NCBI GenBank assembly: GCA_037957365.1
Contig: JARHVA010000250.1
Coordinates: forward strand, 2,312,001 to 2,376,000
Direction of reading: 5' to 3'
Origin: Torreya grandis
Lineage: Eukaryota > Streptophyta > Pinopsida > Cupressales > Taxaceae
DNA length: 64,000 nucleotides
Part shown: piece after piece, positions 49,020-62,935 of the stretch
Layout: each line of letters begins with the position of its first letter
Numbering within the stretch: position 1 is the stretch's first letter
Translations under genes and position numbers: made by a program
The notes under the pieces: model-generated
Databases searched by the model: none
Told to the model about the DNA's origin: nothing
Seen by the model: only the letters and a program-made list of their open reading frames with translations

Positions 49020-52000
49020 ATGGTAGCATCTTCTACAGTAATAAAAGGCAATGTTGTTTCAATTTTGGATTCAATTAAGGATAATAATGATATGGGGTTA
49101 GATTTTGGGGCCCTATTTAATGATCTACAACAACTTGACCCCCCCTAAGTAATTTCCAATGTTGGCACTAGTTACATCACACCTACAGCAACATTCCCTT
49201 TGGTTGCCCCATACCCAAAACTCATTATTGTATGTGCTCAATCATACCAAATAGACAAAAGGACTATTGTTGATAGTGGCCATTCTATTGTATGTTCCTT
49301 CACCCCTTTGGCCCTCAATGTCATGTTAGGAATTCTTCCCCAGCTAGAAGGCATTTCACTTTCTTTTAAAGAATGCCAAAATTATGCAGAAAATAAGGAC
49401 AAAGATATCTAGGACATTATCAATACTTGTTGGCTAGCCAAGAGGAGACAAAAGGTCTCTAAAATGTCTAAGAACTTGAATTTAGTAGAGTTTAATGAGT
49501 TTCCCCAATGCATCATTTCCATGGCTACCAATATTTATGGGGCACCTACCATAGAGAAGTTTGATCTATGGATGTTCCTAATTATGATCTACATGTTAGA
49601 GGGAAAGAAAAACTTGGACTGGGCCTCCATATTAAGCAACAACCTACATATATAGATGATGCAGCTCTAACCTACAATTCTTTTTAAAGAAGAATTTATA
49701 GGTACCTTTTATATGTCTTCCTATTTGATGTACAACCTTGTGCATAATAGGACTTTCAAAGGGCTCACCAAGAATCTTTCAGGAATGAAAATATATGAGG
49801 TATTTCCAGAAGTTACCTTGGAAGGATTCAAGAACAATTTTTGTAAATTTTATAACTACTTTTTCAATGAAATGATGAGTGTCTTCTTCCCATTAAGAAC
49901 CCTGAATAGAATGTCTGCAACAACCAAGAAGGTGATTGAGAAGTATGGCACCACTTATATATAGTTCAAAATATTCACATACATTAGGGTATGTGGCTAT
50001 TTTGGATGCTCACTCAAATTGTCCAGGTACTTGGATGACAAGTTAGCAGTGATGGAGCTAAGCTGACAAATGGTGCCACCACATGAAATGATTGCAACAA
50101 AAAAGATAAATAATCCTTTTAAATTTCTTTTGGTGATAGGGTTTTATTCATGTAATTATGCAGCTAAGATAAAGGGGTTAGAATAGGAGATGAGTTCATA
50201 TGCATTTAATAAAATTCCACCCTAAACCAATTTCAACATCAGGTGGTTGATAAACATGGCCACTAATGTAATTATGCATAAGTCTCACTATGAGGAAATT
50301 TGGTCTAACTACACCACAAAGGAAGATGTTCAAAAATTAGATTTTATGAGGCTGACTATGCAAGAAGTCATAGCCTAAAACATTTATCCCATCCCCAAAG
50401 ACATGATAGATGATAAATTAACATTATCGTCATTGTAAAACACCAATAATATTGAAGCCTAACCCATTGCTTAGTCAAAATTTTGTACTCAAGAGGATGT
50501 TTCCATCCCTGGGAGGTTAGTGAAAATTATGAAGAGAACATTCATATGGCTTAAAGAGTATGGGTTGACCTCAACACATATGACACTCTTGCTCTTCAAT
50601 AACTAAGGCTTGTTAAGGAGTTGAAAGCCTTTTTCAGAGGATACAGTGGTAACTCTATAGATCCATCTTCAGCCACAACCAATAAGGGCAAATGCAAGCT
50701 TAGGAATATTATGTTCACCAAACCGGTGGATGTGGAGAACATGATAGTGGCATGATCTAAGGTTGGGTTATCCTTTTCAAAAATAATAAGATTGGTGGAG
50801 AACTAGGACAATATTCTTATAAGGTAGGTCATGATGGCTAACACTACCCCCATCTCCATTTTAGGAAAGGGAGCCCTAATAATTCTAACCATTCTAGTGG
50901 TTGATCTTATAATTACCCTAATTATGGTCTTGCACACTCCACCCACAAAAAAATTAGTATTTCATCCTCCCCTAGTGACATATGCAAGAAAAAGAGGATG
51001 GGAAGACTAAGAGGAACAACCAAAGTTGAAAAGAGTCAAGAAGAGTCTGCAACCCCCAAGTAAAACACCTATAAAGAAAAAGGATGTATTCAAAGACCTG
51101 CTCTCTAAGGAAATTCTTGTGAAAATAAGAAAGGACCAGAATTCATATGCCCAAAGAGTGAGGGACATAAATGAGGAGGAAGATTCAGATGAAGGTAGAC
51201 TAAGTTTTAGCATAATGAAGAAATAATGTGCCTTCATCCCTCCTCGAGTAAAGACTGGGCAAAGGACTCATAAGGAAAGGCCATAAACCCTAGTAAAGGC
51301 CCCAACATGGGACCGATACATAGAAGAAGAGGTCTTGGTGATATAAATCAAAGGTGATGAGGAGCGTGCCTTAACCTCATATGACCCTTTGTCATTTGAT
51401 GAAGTTGTAAATGTTGGAGTAGAGGTAGCCACCTAGGCCCAAGTCTCTGTTGAGAAAGAGGTAGCCTCCATGGATACAGAAGTATTTATTGAAAATGTCA
51501 TCTCTCATTCACTTGGTTAGGATAGGGTTCAAAAAGGTGAGGATAGTCAAGGACCTGATGGGGGAGTTGATAAATAGCTAGAACATGGTAATTAGGTCCC
51601 CACTGATAGTGTAGAGGTAAAGGGATATGGGGGGGAAAAACCTATAAAAGGGTACCCCCAACCTTTCAAAGGCAAATAAAGAGTTAGATCAAAAAAAAAA
51701 ATATGTTGAGGAGGATATCTTGGGAAGTGATACTTTTATTGAAGTACCTTGAGGTCTCCTTTTTCTCATCAAAGTTCATGATCTAGCCCACAATAAAGGC
51801 CCCAAGGCCATGATTGGTGAAGAGTTGCTTGAATGCAGCAAGGAGGTCATCATAGCCTTTTATAACCAGGGGTTCAAACAAATAAATAAGGCAAGGTGGT
51901 TACTAATCCTTCCATCTAGACCATATCATAGGGGAGCTCCATTGAGAAATTTCTCATGGAGTCTCACCAACCAGGGTTAGATTTTGAAGTTTTGAAATAG

Positions 52001-53388
52001 ATAGAGCCAACATTGGAATAAAATCATGGAATAAAAGGGGATGGAAACGAGCATGATAGTGATGATGACATTGAGAAATTTGTGTTGAGCCCACTACCCA
52101 AGCCTATGGCACTCCATGCAGCTAGCTTGTCATTAGCACCACCCCATGTTAAGTCAAGGCTTTCTACATTATTTGTAACTTCAATGGGTTTCCAAACTAA
52201 GCCCCTTCTCTAGGTCATGGAGCAAGTAAAAAAAGGGAGATGTTATGAGAAAAATATGGGCCATTGATGTGATAGAGATCATTAAGCAGCATAAGGCTAA
52301 GACCCCTAAGAAGGCTAAAACTTATTCCAAGCCCACTTACACATATAAGGGGAAATAAATGTTGAGGTAGTTATTCCCCCTCCTAATGTATTGAAGAAAG
52401 ATTCTCCCCTAGAGAGTTAATTTATAATTATGATCTCAGAGATCTATCATGAAAGGAGTTAAAGCACAATTTGTAGGTTCTAGCTAACATGGTGACATAA
52501 AGGATGGACAAAGATAAAACCATAAAGGAAGAGCTAAAAGAAAAAAATTAGGATATGATCTAATACTTACAAAAGTTATTGAGTAAGCCAAAGGAAGTAA
52601 CTCCAACTACCATTAAGACTCTAGACCTTCCTCTTTTCCCCATGGGGTCACAAGATTTTGGCCAAGGTGATGAGCTAAAATCTAGAGGGTGGGCTACAAA
52701 ATAATGGCTAGAATATCTAAGCACCCAGGCCAAAGAGATCATCCATTCAACATTAGAATGTTTGGATGACATAATAAATAAGGGGAAATATTGTGAAACC
52801 CAGATGTCTCTTTATGATGTAGATATAAAAAAATGGCAAAAGATCTAGCTTAAGGTAGATGAAATGTGCAATATGGGTAGTAATGTTTTAACAACGGATA
52901 AGATTGTCTCTTCAGATGATCACAAAAAATTGAGAGAACATCAATTGGTAATAAAGAAGTAGTTGACGATACTCAAGGAGGGTATCTTTGATTTAAAAGG
53001 AGAAGAGCAGTCTCTCAAGACCACTACCAAGGAAGTAGGTGTTACCCTTAGAAAAATGGTGAACCTTGATGTGGCAGGTGATTTGATGGAAGGGGCAATA
53101 CATAGTGCTCTAAAAATCTTCATTAATGTACCTTAAGGAGCTTGTGATGCCCATAAAATAAGGTAGTTAGTAGGACTTGAGAAGGATTGTGATCTACTCA
53201 AAGTTCTCATTGGGTGAAAATAAGCCACAATTCAATAGATTTCCACTTGGCTAGATGAATCTGATATCAAATTCAAAAACCAATTTGGCCTAAATCAAAA
53301 GGATATCACCTCCATGATTAATAGGTATACCAATTACAAGAACAAGTTGGTGAAGGATTCAGTTATCAATATTGATTCTAGAGCATAA
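49020..53388 (+). pseudogene. Unrecognised ~1450-codon ORF inside the 5' LTR of element F
   Basis: ATG at 49020 (MVASSTVIKGNVVSILDSIK) and last codons DSRA then TAA at 53386. Nearly the whole 4.4 kb reads as protein once scattered stops and a few one-base frameshifts (near 50625, 51690, 51940, 52240, 52350) are allowed for. Part 1 (49020-50720) is globular-looking: FDLWMFLIMIYMLEGKK, YEVFPEVTLEGFKNNFCKFY, IPGRLVKIMKRTFIWLKEYG. A hydrophobic run (50867-50932, ALIILTILVVDLIITLIMVL) could span a membrane. Part 2 (51026-52380) is charged, with a basic patch KRVKKSLQPPSKTPIKKKD. Part 3 (52500-53388) is Lys/Glu/Leu-rich and probably coiled. I know no family for it. The same strand as gag-pol and repetition in the 3' LTR are seen; function is unknown. 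Confidence 0.7.
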
Positions 53389-53422
53389 CCAATCATTTTA
53401 GTTTCTTCCTAACTAGCAATAT

Positions 53423-55098
<1,676 letters not shown>

Positions 55099-55104
55099 CT
55101 TTTC

Positions 55105-55125
55105 TAGCACCATTTTCGGGGATCG
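55105..55125 (+). other. Primer binding site of element F (tRNA-Asp type)
   Basis: TAGCACCATTTTCGGGGATC(G) matches TGGCGCCGTTGCCGGGGATC(G), the complement of the 3' end of plant tRNA-Asp, at 16 of 21 positions. Three of the five mismatches are G-to-A at former CpG sites and one more is C-to-T. Six bases separate it from the LTR end; Gag starts 336 bp downstream. Confidence 0.8.
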
Positions 55126-55979
55126 TTCTTGTCACCTATGTTGCTGAGGACTCTTACAGAGAGTTATAAGTGCTTTATGTTGTTGCTATAATGGGATATT
55201 TGTGTTAAGTTCATTAACATCCTTATAGTTTTTTGGTGACTCTATTCGGGATATTTACCCCTATTTCACTGAAATATTCTATATTCTTGATGTTATTTTC
55301 AATAATAGGAGGTGATATTTCATCAAATTGATGTGTAGATTTATTTTTTAGTTTAAAAGTCTTGCTTCTAGTGGTAACTCCATTATATCAAGGTTTGAAT
55401 ATCAATGCTTACTGTATTTTCCCTTATCTACTTTAAGGAATTCTTTTTAGATCTACAAAGATGGAGGGTACTAGATCTTCCTTTCAAAGGAATCCATCAA
55501 AATAACTTATCCTAGAATTAAAAATCCCATCTAGAAGAAGACAAGTGTGAAAGCCTGTTGTGGGCCAAATCCCAAGAAATTAAGTAAGACCTAATTATTT
55601 TATTCCCCATTATATTTTCCCCCCTTTTTATTATATCCCTTTGGTAAAAGGATACTAGAGTCCCTCTGATAGATCTAAATTCCCCGTGAGTCAAGTTCCT
55701 TCCCCACAAAGGAATTTTTCTCCTCCTACTAGGCCATTAAAGATTCACTTTATTTCCCCTCCTTCGATTCCTTCACACATTTTTTATCCCCAACTATTCC
55801 CTAGTTCCTCTTCATCTTTAGATTCATAGATGGGGGACCATAACTTGAGGAGAAGAATGTTCAATGTTGACAATGATAGTGATGGAGAGGATGATCCAAG
55901 TTTGACTAATAAATGTAGACCTTTTCTAATACCAAGGTTTCAACCTATTAAATTTAATGGTATTCTTGGTTTCCCCAAT

Positions 55980-56530
55980 GAGGTCCCTATAAAGGTTAGA
56001 AATATACTACCTAAGTTTTAAGGGAATAATGTAGTATCTATGGAAAAACATTTGAAAGCCTTTTTAAATATCATTGAGGATTATGAGATAGATCTTGAAT
56101 ATGTATGTATTAAACTCTTTATAAACACACTTGAGGATGAGGCTCAGGAATAGTTCAAATCCCTCCCCAATGGATCCATAGATACATGGAAAGCTATGAT
56201 TGATGTTTTTAAGATGCAATATGGTGATAGCATAGATCCTAGATTCCTACTTATTGAGTTTGAGAACCTAAGGAAGAATCCAAATGAGTGCATGAAGGAC
56301 TTCAATTCTAGATTCAGTAAAGTATTAAGGAGACTACCCAAGGATATTAGGCCTAGTGTTGTTATTTTTTGATTAAGTATTATGATGAATTTGATAAAAA
56401 GGTAGCCTATTATCTCTGAGAGAAGGCTCCCATGAATTTAAGGATGGCTTTCAATCTAGTTGTCCAAATAGAAAATAATATAAAAATCATGGGTAAACCT
56501 TTAAACAAAAGGGATGCTATCAAATTGATG
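55980..56530 (+). pseudogene. Gag core of element F
   Basis: Retrotransposon gag core: MEKHLKAFLNIIEDYEIDLE, KLFINTLEDEAQEWFKSLPN (Trp now TAG), FKMQYGDSIDPRFLLIEFEN and CMKDFNSRFSKVLRRLPKDI. A one-base frameshift near 56365 leads to YYDEFDKKVAYYL. A knuckle proper is not visible; CNIDWCDKSFFPH at about 56850 may be its remnant. Confidence 0.82.
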
Positions 56531-57949
56531 AATCCTGAGAAACCTTAGTCATCTCACAAGAGTGAAGACTTAGAGGAGATGATAAAGACTTTGGCCACTA
56601 CAGTAAAAGAAATTTCCTATAAATTGGCTAGAGCTGAAAAGGGATTGTCTTAGGGACTTAGTAACCATGATGATAAAAGAGACATTAAGAGAGATGAAAG
56701 GAATCATCCTCGAGATTAGGGCTAAGGTAGGGCACAATTCCTAGCTAGAAATAATGATAGGTGAAAAGCCATCATAAGGGATGATAGGCATGAAAGAAAT
56801 CAGAACCGGATCTAGATCCTTTAGCTACAAAGATTAGCATAGTTGATTGCAACATCGATTGGTGTGACAAGTCCTTCTTTCCCCATCCCTCTTACACAAT
56901 TGATGATGGTGGTCAAGATGAAAATGAGTTAAAATATACATCTAATGAAGATGAAATTTACATGGTTGATTTATAGGATATAGAGAGATACACTTTTGAG
57001 GAAGATGTCATGAATGTTTCAAAGGTCTCTGGTTTTGAGGATACCTTGGCATATGAATGTTTTATGTTCTAAGTTAATGAATTGGTTGTGATAGTGACTT
57101 ATCATTCAATGGAGATGATGATTGTTAGCATGGATCATTAATTTTAGATAGCATGTGAAAGGTAAGGGTACCTCTTCTAGATTTTATTTGTGAAATAAAC
57201 ATGATGCATGAGTATGAATTACCAACTCATGATTTTGAGTTCCTGAGGTTAATGATGAAAGAAAATTATGGATACTCCCCTCCAATTGAGGATTGATAAT
57301 TGATGATCAATACTACAATTGCCAAAGAAAATAAGGAATACAATTTGAAGAGTAAGGAACAAGGTTCTCCTCCAAAAGAAAAGGATTTTGTTCCCCCTAG
57401 AGTAGAGACTAAAGAAAAGGGGACCACGGGGAGTAAAGAAACCTAAGGGTCCACTAGGCCTAGCTCTGTACCTTATAGTACCAAACCAAGAAATACCCAA
57501 GCTAAAATCCAAACTCCTTTATTGTCTGGTATCCCAAAGAGGTATGAACCTAAGAAGCCTCCCTTGCAAAGTGAAGTTAAGAGTGTTGGTCCCCTTATTT
57601 CTATTCCCATGGCTCTTGAAGGATATATCCTAAATGAGAAGTTACAAGCCTACCTACTGATACTCCATTGCCCAAGTATAATATTTTTGATATGACTCAA
57701 GTATTGAGTTAGTTTAAGGTCACCATACCATTTTTGGATTTTCTTAGAATCCCTAAGCATAGGAAGAGAGCTTTTGAATATTTGGGATTCACTGAGAAGA
57801 TCACTACCAATGCGGTTGTTGAAGCTAAGCTTCCTCTCGTTCTCTCTATGGGAGAAGAGAGCACATCAAGGCTTGCTGAGCACCACTTGGAGTTATACTT
57901 GGGAACAACATTGGTATTAATTCAAATGGATGTTTATTCTTTCTAAACC

Positions 57950-58335
57950 ACCTTGCTAATTAATGGGTTAGTTGTCCACAATCGCATGTTTGGCTCTGGT
58001 GCATCTTGTAATATCAAGCCACTGGTAGTGTTTAATGATATTTGTATAAGGATAAATATAACATATGGATTATAAATAAGTACCCACTATTGGCATAGTC
58101 AAAGGATTGGTGGTGCAACTCACATAGTACCCTGGAAATTTTTTGAGCATGGATGTTGTAGTTATGGATTGTCCACCAAAACAGGGTATGTTGCTATCTA
58201 GAAAATGGGCAACTAGTATCAGAGGTAGTTTTCAGATGGATTTGTCCTATACAACTATCCCACTAGATGGGAAAATGGTTTGTTTGAACTATGAGCTACA
58301 TATGCTCCATGTTTTAGAAGATCCCAAGTATTAAT
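57950..58335 (+). pseudogene. Aspartic protease of element F
   Basis: TTLLINGLVVHNRMFGSGAS then CNIKPLVVF. The active-site loop DSGAS is GSGAS, so the catalytic Asp is Gly (codon 57992-57994). Downstream, VVVMDCPPKQGMLLSRKWAT and SFQMDLSYTTIPLDGKMV match the conserved block after gypsy protease in this lineage. Before it, 57734-57880 encodes FLDFLRIPKHRKRAFEYLGF, an open but unassigned Gag-PR linker. Confidence 0.8.
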
Positions 58336-58439
58336 TGAATGATGTGTTATATCTTGATACAGACATTGGTAGTTTTGTGGGAAATGTTGAATACATAGAA
58401 ATGCCTCCCAACACTAGTATCACTGATGAAGAATCCATC

Positions 58440-59240
58440 TAGATAATGCATTTTTATGGAGCATATTCAAGTGTTGTAAATGGGGCTAGGGTTGTTTTGT
58501 ATAGCCTTGATGTTCAAGTTTATAAGTACTCTTTTCAATTAGATTTTGAGTGCACTAACAATATTATAGAATATGAAGCACTCTTGATTGGCCTCTGGAT
58601 CACTTAAGAATGTGGATTTATGAATTTATTGGTCAAGGTCAATTCAAAACTAAAGGTGAAACAAGTCCATAGTGTTTACACCACAAAGCATAAGAGGTTG
58701 AAACAGTACCAAAATGGTGTATGGGACTGCTTGGAATGGTTCAAAGCTTTCAATATTTAGTACCATGCTCGAGAGATTAATCACTTGGTAGATGTGCTAT
58801 CAAAGAGAGATATAGAATTTAGAACTAAACATGAGGGTTTTCCTTGTAAATATGAGGTTGAGATATTAGTAAGGTCATCTATCCCAAATAACATTGATCA
58901 TTGGCAAGTCTTTGATGATGATGAACAAATAGAGAGGTTTCTATGTTGCATAAATGAACTTGAAGGAAATATCATAGAGTGGGACTCTATGGTACAAGTT
59001 TTTGATAGAAAAGAAACCTTGTATGGAAAACAAATAATCCAGTTGAAGACTAATGCTATCCCAAGAGGATTGGTTATCCTAAAAGCAACCTTTGATGGAG
59101 CTGATAAAGTCAAATCTAGGAATATTTCCATATTAAAGGATGTAACTGAGATTAATATTGAGATAATAAAATATTCAAAGAAAATTTGGCTAGGCACTCA
59201 TTTAAGTGAAAAGAAAAAGGACAATTTATTGTGTTATTAA
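58440..59240 (+). pseudogene. Archaeal-type RNase H of element F, located before RT
   Basis: Reads IMHFYGAYSSVVNGARVVLY, then FQLDFECTNNIIEYEALLIG, then LLVKVNSKLKVKQV, RLKQYQNGVWDCLEWFKAFN and HLVDVLSKRDIEF. The pattern is that of the Tat-type second RNase H. The first catalytic Asp is Tyr (FYGA), the Glu of EYE is kept, and the Asp of GDS is Asn (VNS). 58785-59240 is the longest clean open frame (151 codons) and forms its C-terminal tail and the linker to RT. In element B and in typical Tat elements this domain follows the Ty3 RNase H; here it lies between protease and RT. Confidence 0.8.
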
Positions 59241-59309
59241 AAAAGTACCAAGATTACCTAGCATGGTCATATTCAGAGTTAAAAGCTTGCCAAGTGGATT
59301 TATTCCAAC

Positions 59310-60130
59310 ATGTTATTCCTCTTCACCTTGATGCAAAACCATTCTGCTAGAAGCAATGGCCCATCAACCCCATCTTGGCCATTAAGATATAAGAGGAGTG
59401 AAGAAGTTAAGATACGGTGGGATCATTCAACCTATCAAATATTCATCTTAGGTGGCAAACCTGGTCCCTATAAAAAAAATAACAGAGACATCTAGCTTTG
59501 TGTTGAATTCAAAAATTTAAATAAGGCTTCTCTAAAGTATAATTATCCATTACATAATATGGATAACATGCTCCAAGATGTCACTAGATCTAAGCTACTA
59601 TCTACTTTGAATGGATTTTTTGCTTATAATCAGGTAGTGGTAAAGGAGTCTAAAAGGTATAAGACTACTTTCACTACCCCATGGGGCACCTAGGTGTATA
59701 TTCAAATGTCATTTAGTTTGATGAATGTAGGTTCCACTTTATGTAAATCTATGGATGTATCCTTCACTGAATTAATCAACCAATTCATTAATTTTTACTA
59801 GGATGATGTTATAATTTAATCCAGAAGAAGAAGTGACCACTTGGCACATTTGGAAAAAATATTGGTCAAGTGTAGAGAGTTCAAGATTTCCATTAATCCC
59901 AAAAAATGACACTTTGGGATATATAAGGTGAAGTTAATTGGACATATTTTGTCCCAATAAGGTGTTATGATAGATCCTGAGAGGGTGGAGACCATTGAGC
60001 AATTACCCATCCCACAGACTAAGAAAGGTATTTAATCTTTCTTTGGCCAGATTAATTTCGTTAGAAGATTTATTTCTAGATTTGTATAGATTACTTTGCC
60101 TATCACTTCTATTCTAAAAAAGGATTAAAT
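59310..60130 (+). pseudogene. Reverse transcriptase of element F
   Basis: Blocks are LRYGGIIQPIKYSS, VANLVPIKKNNRDI, LCVEFKNLNKASLKYNYPLH, MDNMLQDVTRSKLLSTLNGF, YKTTFTTPWGT, FY(stop)DDVII, HLAHLEKILVKCREFKISIN and LIGHILSQ. The YxDD box keeps both Asp but the residue before them is a TAG stop (59799-59801). FFGQINFVRRFISRF follows in the connection region. The family is certain; function is lost through at least eight stops. Confidence 0.9.
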
Positions 60131-60189
60131 TATAAAGTGGGAGGGGAATTCCACCTAGTCTTTTCAAGATATCAAGGTAGCCTTAAAAA

Positions 60190-60600
60190 CTGCCCCTTTG
60201 CTTACTAGTTCAGATTATAGGAAAGATTTCCAAATCTTTTCATTCACCTCCATGCATATTATTATCGTAGTGCTGTTGCAAAATAATGATAAAGGCCACG
60301 AGTAGCCAATTTCATTTTTCAACAAGGCACTACAAGGATCTAATCTAAGATATACCATAATGGAAAAACAAGCCTTTATCCTTTTGAAGGTTGTCAAGTA
60401 GTTCAGACCTTACGTTTCAAGTTCAAATATTATGGACTATGTTCCTCACACTATGGTTAAGGACATATTGACTCAAATGAAGCTACTGCCAAAATATGTC
60501 GATGGGTAAACAAGCTTCAAGAATATGACCTGGAGATATAGACTACTAAGTTGGTTAGGGTTATGAGTTTGGCTAAGCTGATGACTAAATAAAATTTATA
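60190..60600 (+). pseudogene. Ty3-type RNase H of element F
   Basis: Reads TAPLLTSSDYRKDFQIFSFT, then LLQNNDKGHE, PISFFNKALQGSNLRYTIME, KQAFILLKVVK and YVPHTMVKDILTQMKLLPKY. This is the ordinary gypsy RNase H, at its normal place after RT, so the domain at 58440 is an additional one. Confidence 0.82.
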
Positions 60601-60839
60601 GGCTATGGAAGTAAATAATGTAGAAAGAGTGGTTGAAAACCTTGAGTCTAAATATAGCCAATCTCCATGGTATAAAGATATAGTTTATTATCTAAATAAT
60701 CTAAATTGCCCCTCCAATTTAGATTAAAATAAAAGGACACTAAATTTAGTATCTCAAAAATATCTTCTATTGCAAGATGATCTAGCATGGAGAAACCTAG
60801 ATGGTGTCCTCTTAATATGTTTGGTGGAAAATGAGATTT

Positions 60840-61914
60840 CTTTAATGATTACAAAATTCCATAATGGTGTGTGTGGTGGTCACTTCACTCTTAAAGTCAC
60901 TGCACAAAAGATTCAGAGGGTTGTGTATTGGTGGTCCACCTTATTCTAAGATGTTAATGCCATGGTAAGAAGATATGAGGAATGTCAGTGATTTTTTGAA
61001 AGAATGAAGGCATCTAGATCACTTCCCCTACAGTCAGTCTCTATTGAGGGACCTTTTAGGCAATGTGGGATGGATTTCATAGGTGAAATATCAAATGCCT
61101 CAAGTGCTAGTCACAAATGGATTTTAGTGGCTACTGACTACTTCACAAAATGTGTTGAGGCAATCCCTACTAAAAGATTGACTCACCAGGTGGTCATTGA
61201 TTTCTTGTTGAATAACATAATTTGTCAATTTGGAGTGCCAATCAAGGTCGTATGTGATTTAGAGTTAAATAATTAAGTGAATTATGTGAATAATATGAGA
61301 TTGATTTAGCATATGCCTCCAATCATAATCTATAAGGAAATGGGTAGGCTGAGTCCAGTAATAAGAATTTGTTAAAAATCAGTAAAAGGACCTTGGATGC
61401 TAACAAAAGAAATTGGGGTGAGTAGTTGGAGTTTATTGTCTAGGTGGATAGGTTGACTCTAAAGAGATCTAATGGGAAGAGTCCTTTTAAGATTATTTAT
61501 GGTACTTAAGATATCTTACCCTTGAATATATATTTACCCACCTACTAATTCATGCAACAAATTGCTAATAACAAGGAGGAAATAAACCTATATGAAGACA
61601 GAATTGATCAAATCATTGAGATTGATGAATCTCGATGACAAGATCATGGAAGGCATGTAAATTTTAAGGAGCACTTTAAAAATATCTTTAACAGTAAAGT
61701 CACCCTAAGAACCTTTTAGGTCAGTGATCTAGTTCTATTATGGGATAGCAAACATGAGGACAAAGGAAAGCATGGTAAGTTTGATCCCCTATGGATGGGC
61801 TCTTACACTATTGATTACTAGATAGGGAACCATATATTTTATCTAAGAGATATTGATGGAGAAATTTTAGAATTACCAGTTAATGGTAAACACATCAAGC
61901 ATTTCCTAGATTGA
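60840..61914 (+). pseudogene. Integrase of element F
   Basis: The zinc-binding part reads CGGHFTLKVTAQKIQRVVYW then RRYEECQ; the first Cys of the CxxC pair is Tyr (codon 60974-60976). The core is FRQCGMDFIGEI, WILVATDYFTKCVEAIPTKR, FLLNNIICQFGVPIKVVCDL. The segment after the second Asp (SDNG region) is scrambled. GNG(stop)AESSNKNLL keeps the catalytic Glu at 61351-61353. The C-terminal part has DLVLLWDSKHEDKGKHGKFD, LWMGSYTI and ILELPVNGKHIKHF and no chromodomain. Confidence 0.85.
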
Positions 61915-62927
61915 GTCCATGATTGCCTTTGTAAATATGTGTATAATGTGTTTTCCTTTCTCATCCTTGTAGTCTAGTAGTTGGCCATGTTTGTATAGTT
62001 TTTTCCTTCCCATTTTCTTTATTGGTCATTTTGGGATGCCCTATTGTAACTCTATGTTGAAATAATTTGACTCCATGGCCCATTGGATAGGTGATTGGTC
62101 TGATGTTCTCTATGTACCCACTAGGGGTACCCATCCCCGAGAAAGAGCCTTGTTAGTGACCAAATTTTCACTAGATTAATTGGGCCCTTGTTATTAAAAT
62201 TCCCATGTCCAAACTAGATGAGTTTTAATGTTTTAATTACTTGCCTTAGCCCATCAAAATATTATAATACATATTCATGAAAATTCTTGAGGGGCACTTT
62301 CTAAAGATGAAAGTTACTCTTGATAGATCCAAGGGAATCATGAAATATTTATTAAAAGAACCATGGTGGGATAATTCATGGTGAGAAGACAAGGGTATGA
62401 CCAAGATTTTCTCTATGTTTGGATTGGATGTTTTATGCTCAAGAGAGAGGTTTTTGGGAATTAAGATGAAATTATTGATTTACACTTGATGTATTTTGAT
62501 GATTATGGTGTGAAATAGCCTGACGAATTGAATGAGAGGCATGCATTTATCTTAAGAGACTTTTCATAAGTGTTGTCAGGGGTCAAGGAAATCTTTCACC
62601 TTTCCTCAAATAAGGAGAACTAGTGGAAAATGGTAAAAGTGGCCGAAAATTTTTAACTCGCATCTAAATTGGACACATGGTAGATTCTCAGGGCTTCAGA
62701 TGTTTTAAGCTTATTCTAAAAGTTTCCCCTCTTACTATGTTTGGGGTAAGGTGTTTAAAGTCTCGAAGGCCTAAATATCCAAACTTATAAGAAAAAGTGA
62801 TGCCACATGGTAGCTCCTAAAAAAAATTAGTTTCAGCCACTTTTTAAAGATCACCCACTTACTTCTTGTTGGAATAATCCAAAAAACCCCAAGACCTAAA
62901 TGCCAAAACTTGTGATATAAAATTTTG

Positions 62928-62935
62928 ACACGTGT
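62928..62935. promoter_or_regulatory. G-box-type site ACACGTGT in the 3' LTR of element F
   Basis: Palindromic CACGTG core; the 5' LTR has ACACATGT at 48439-48446. It is the mirror case of the site at 48309: each LTR keeps one of two G-boxes. Confidence 0.4.

Larger units (their letters stand above)
55461..61914 (+). pseudogene. gag-pol polyprotein of element F, degenerate
   Basis: From ATG at 55461 (MEGTRSSFQRNPSK) to TGA at 61912-61914 after GKHIKHFLD, about 2,150 codons with many stops. Order is Gag, protease, archaeal-type RNase H, RT, Ty3 RNase H, integrase. The lineage resembles the Tat clade in having two RNase H domains and the block MDVVV..CPPKQGMLLSRKW after the protease, but it differs from element B in domain order. 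Domain entries follow. The first 400 bases are Pro/Ser-rich and poorly conserved. Confidence 0.85.

Noticed and set aside
49269..49290. IVDSGHS in the LTR ORF as an aspartic-protease active site
   Set aside because: No flap or LLG-type block follows, the 3' copy reads IVNGDHS, and a real protease domain exists at 57950.
61500..61914. Integrase C-terminus of element F as a chromodomain
   Set aside because: The sequence matches the ordinary GPF/Y-type tail (WMGSYTI ... LPVNGKHIKHF) and lacks the aromatic cage pattern of chromodomains.
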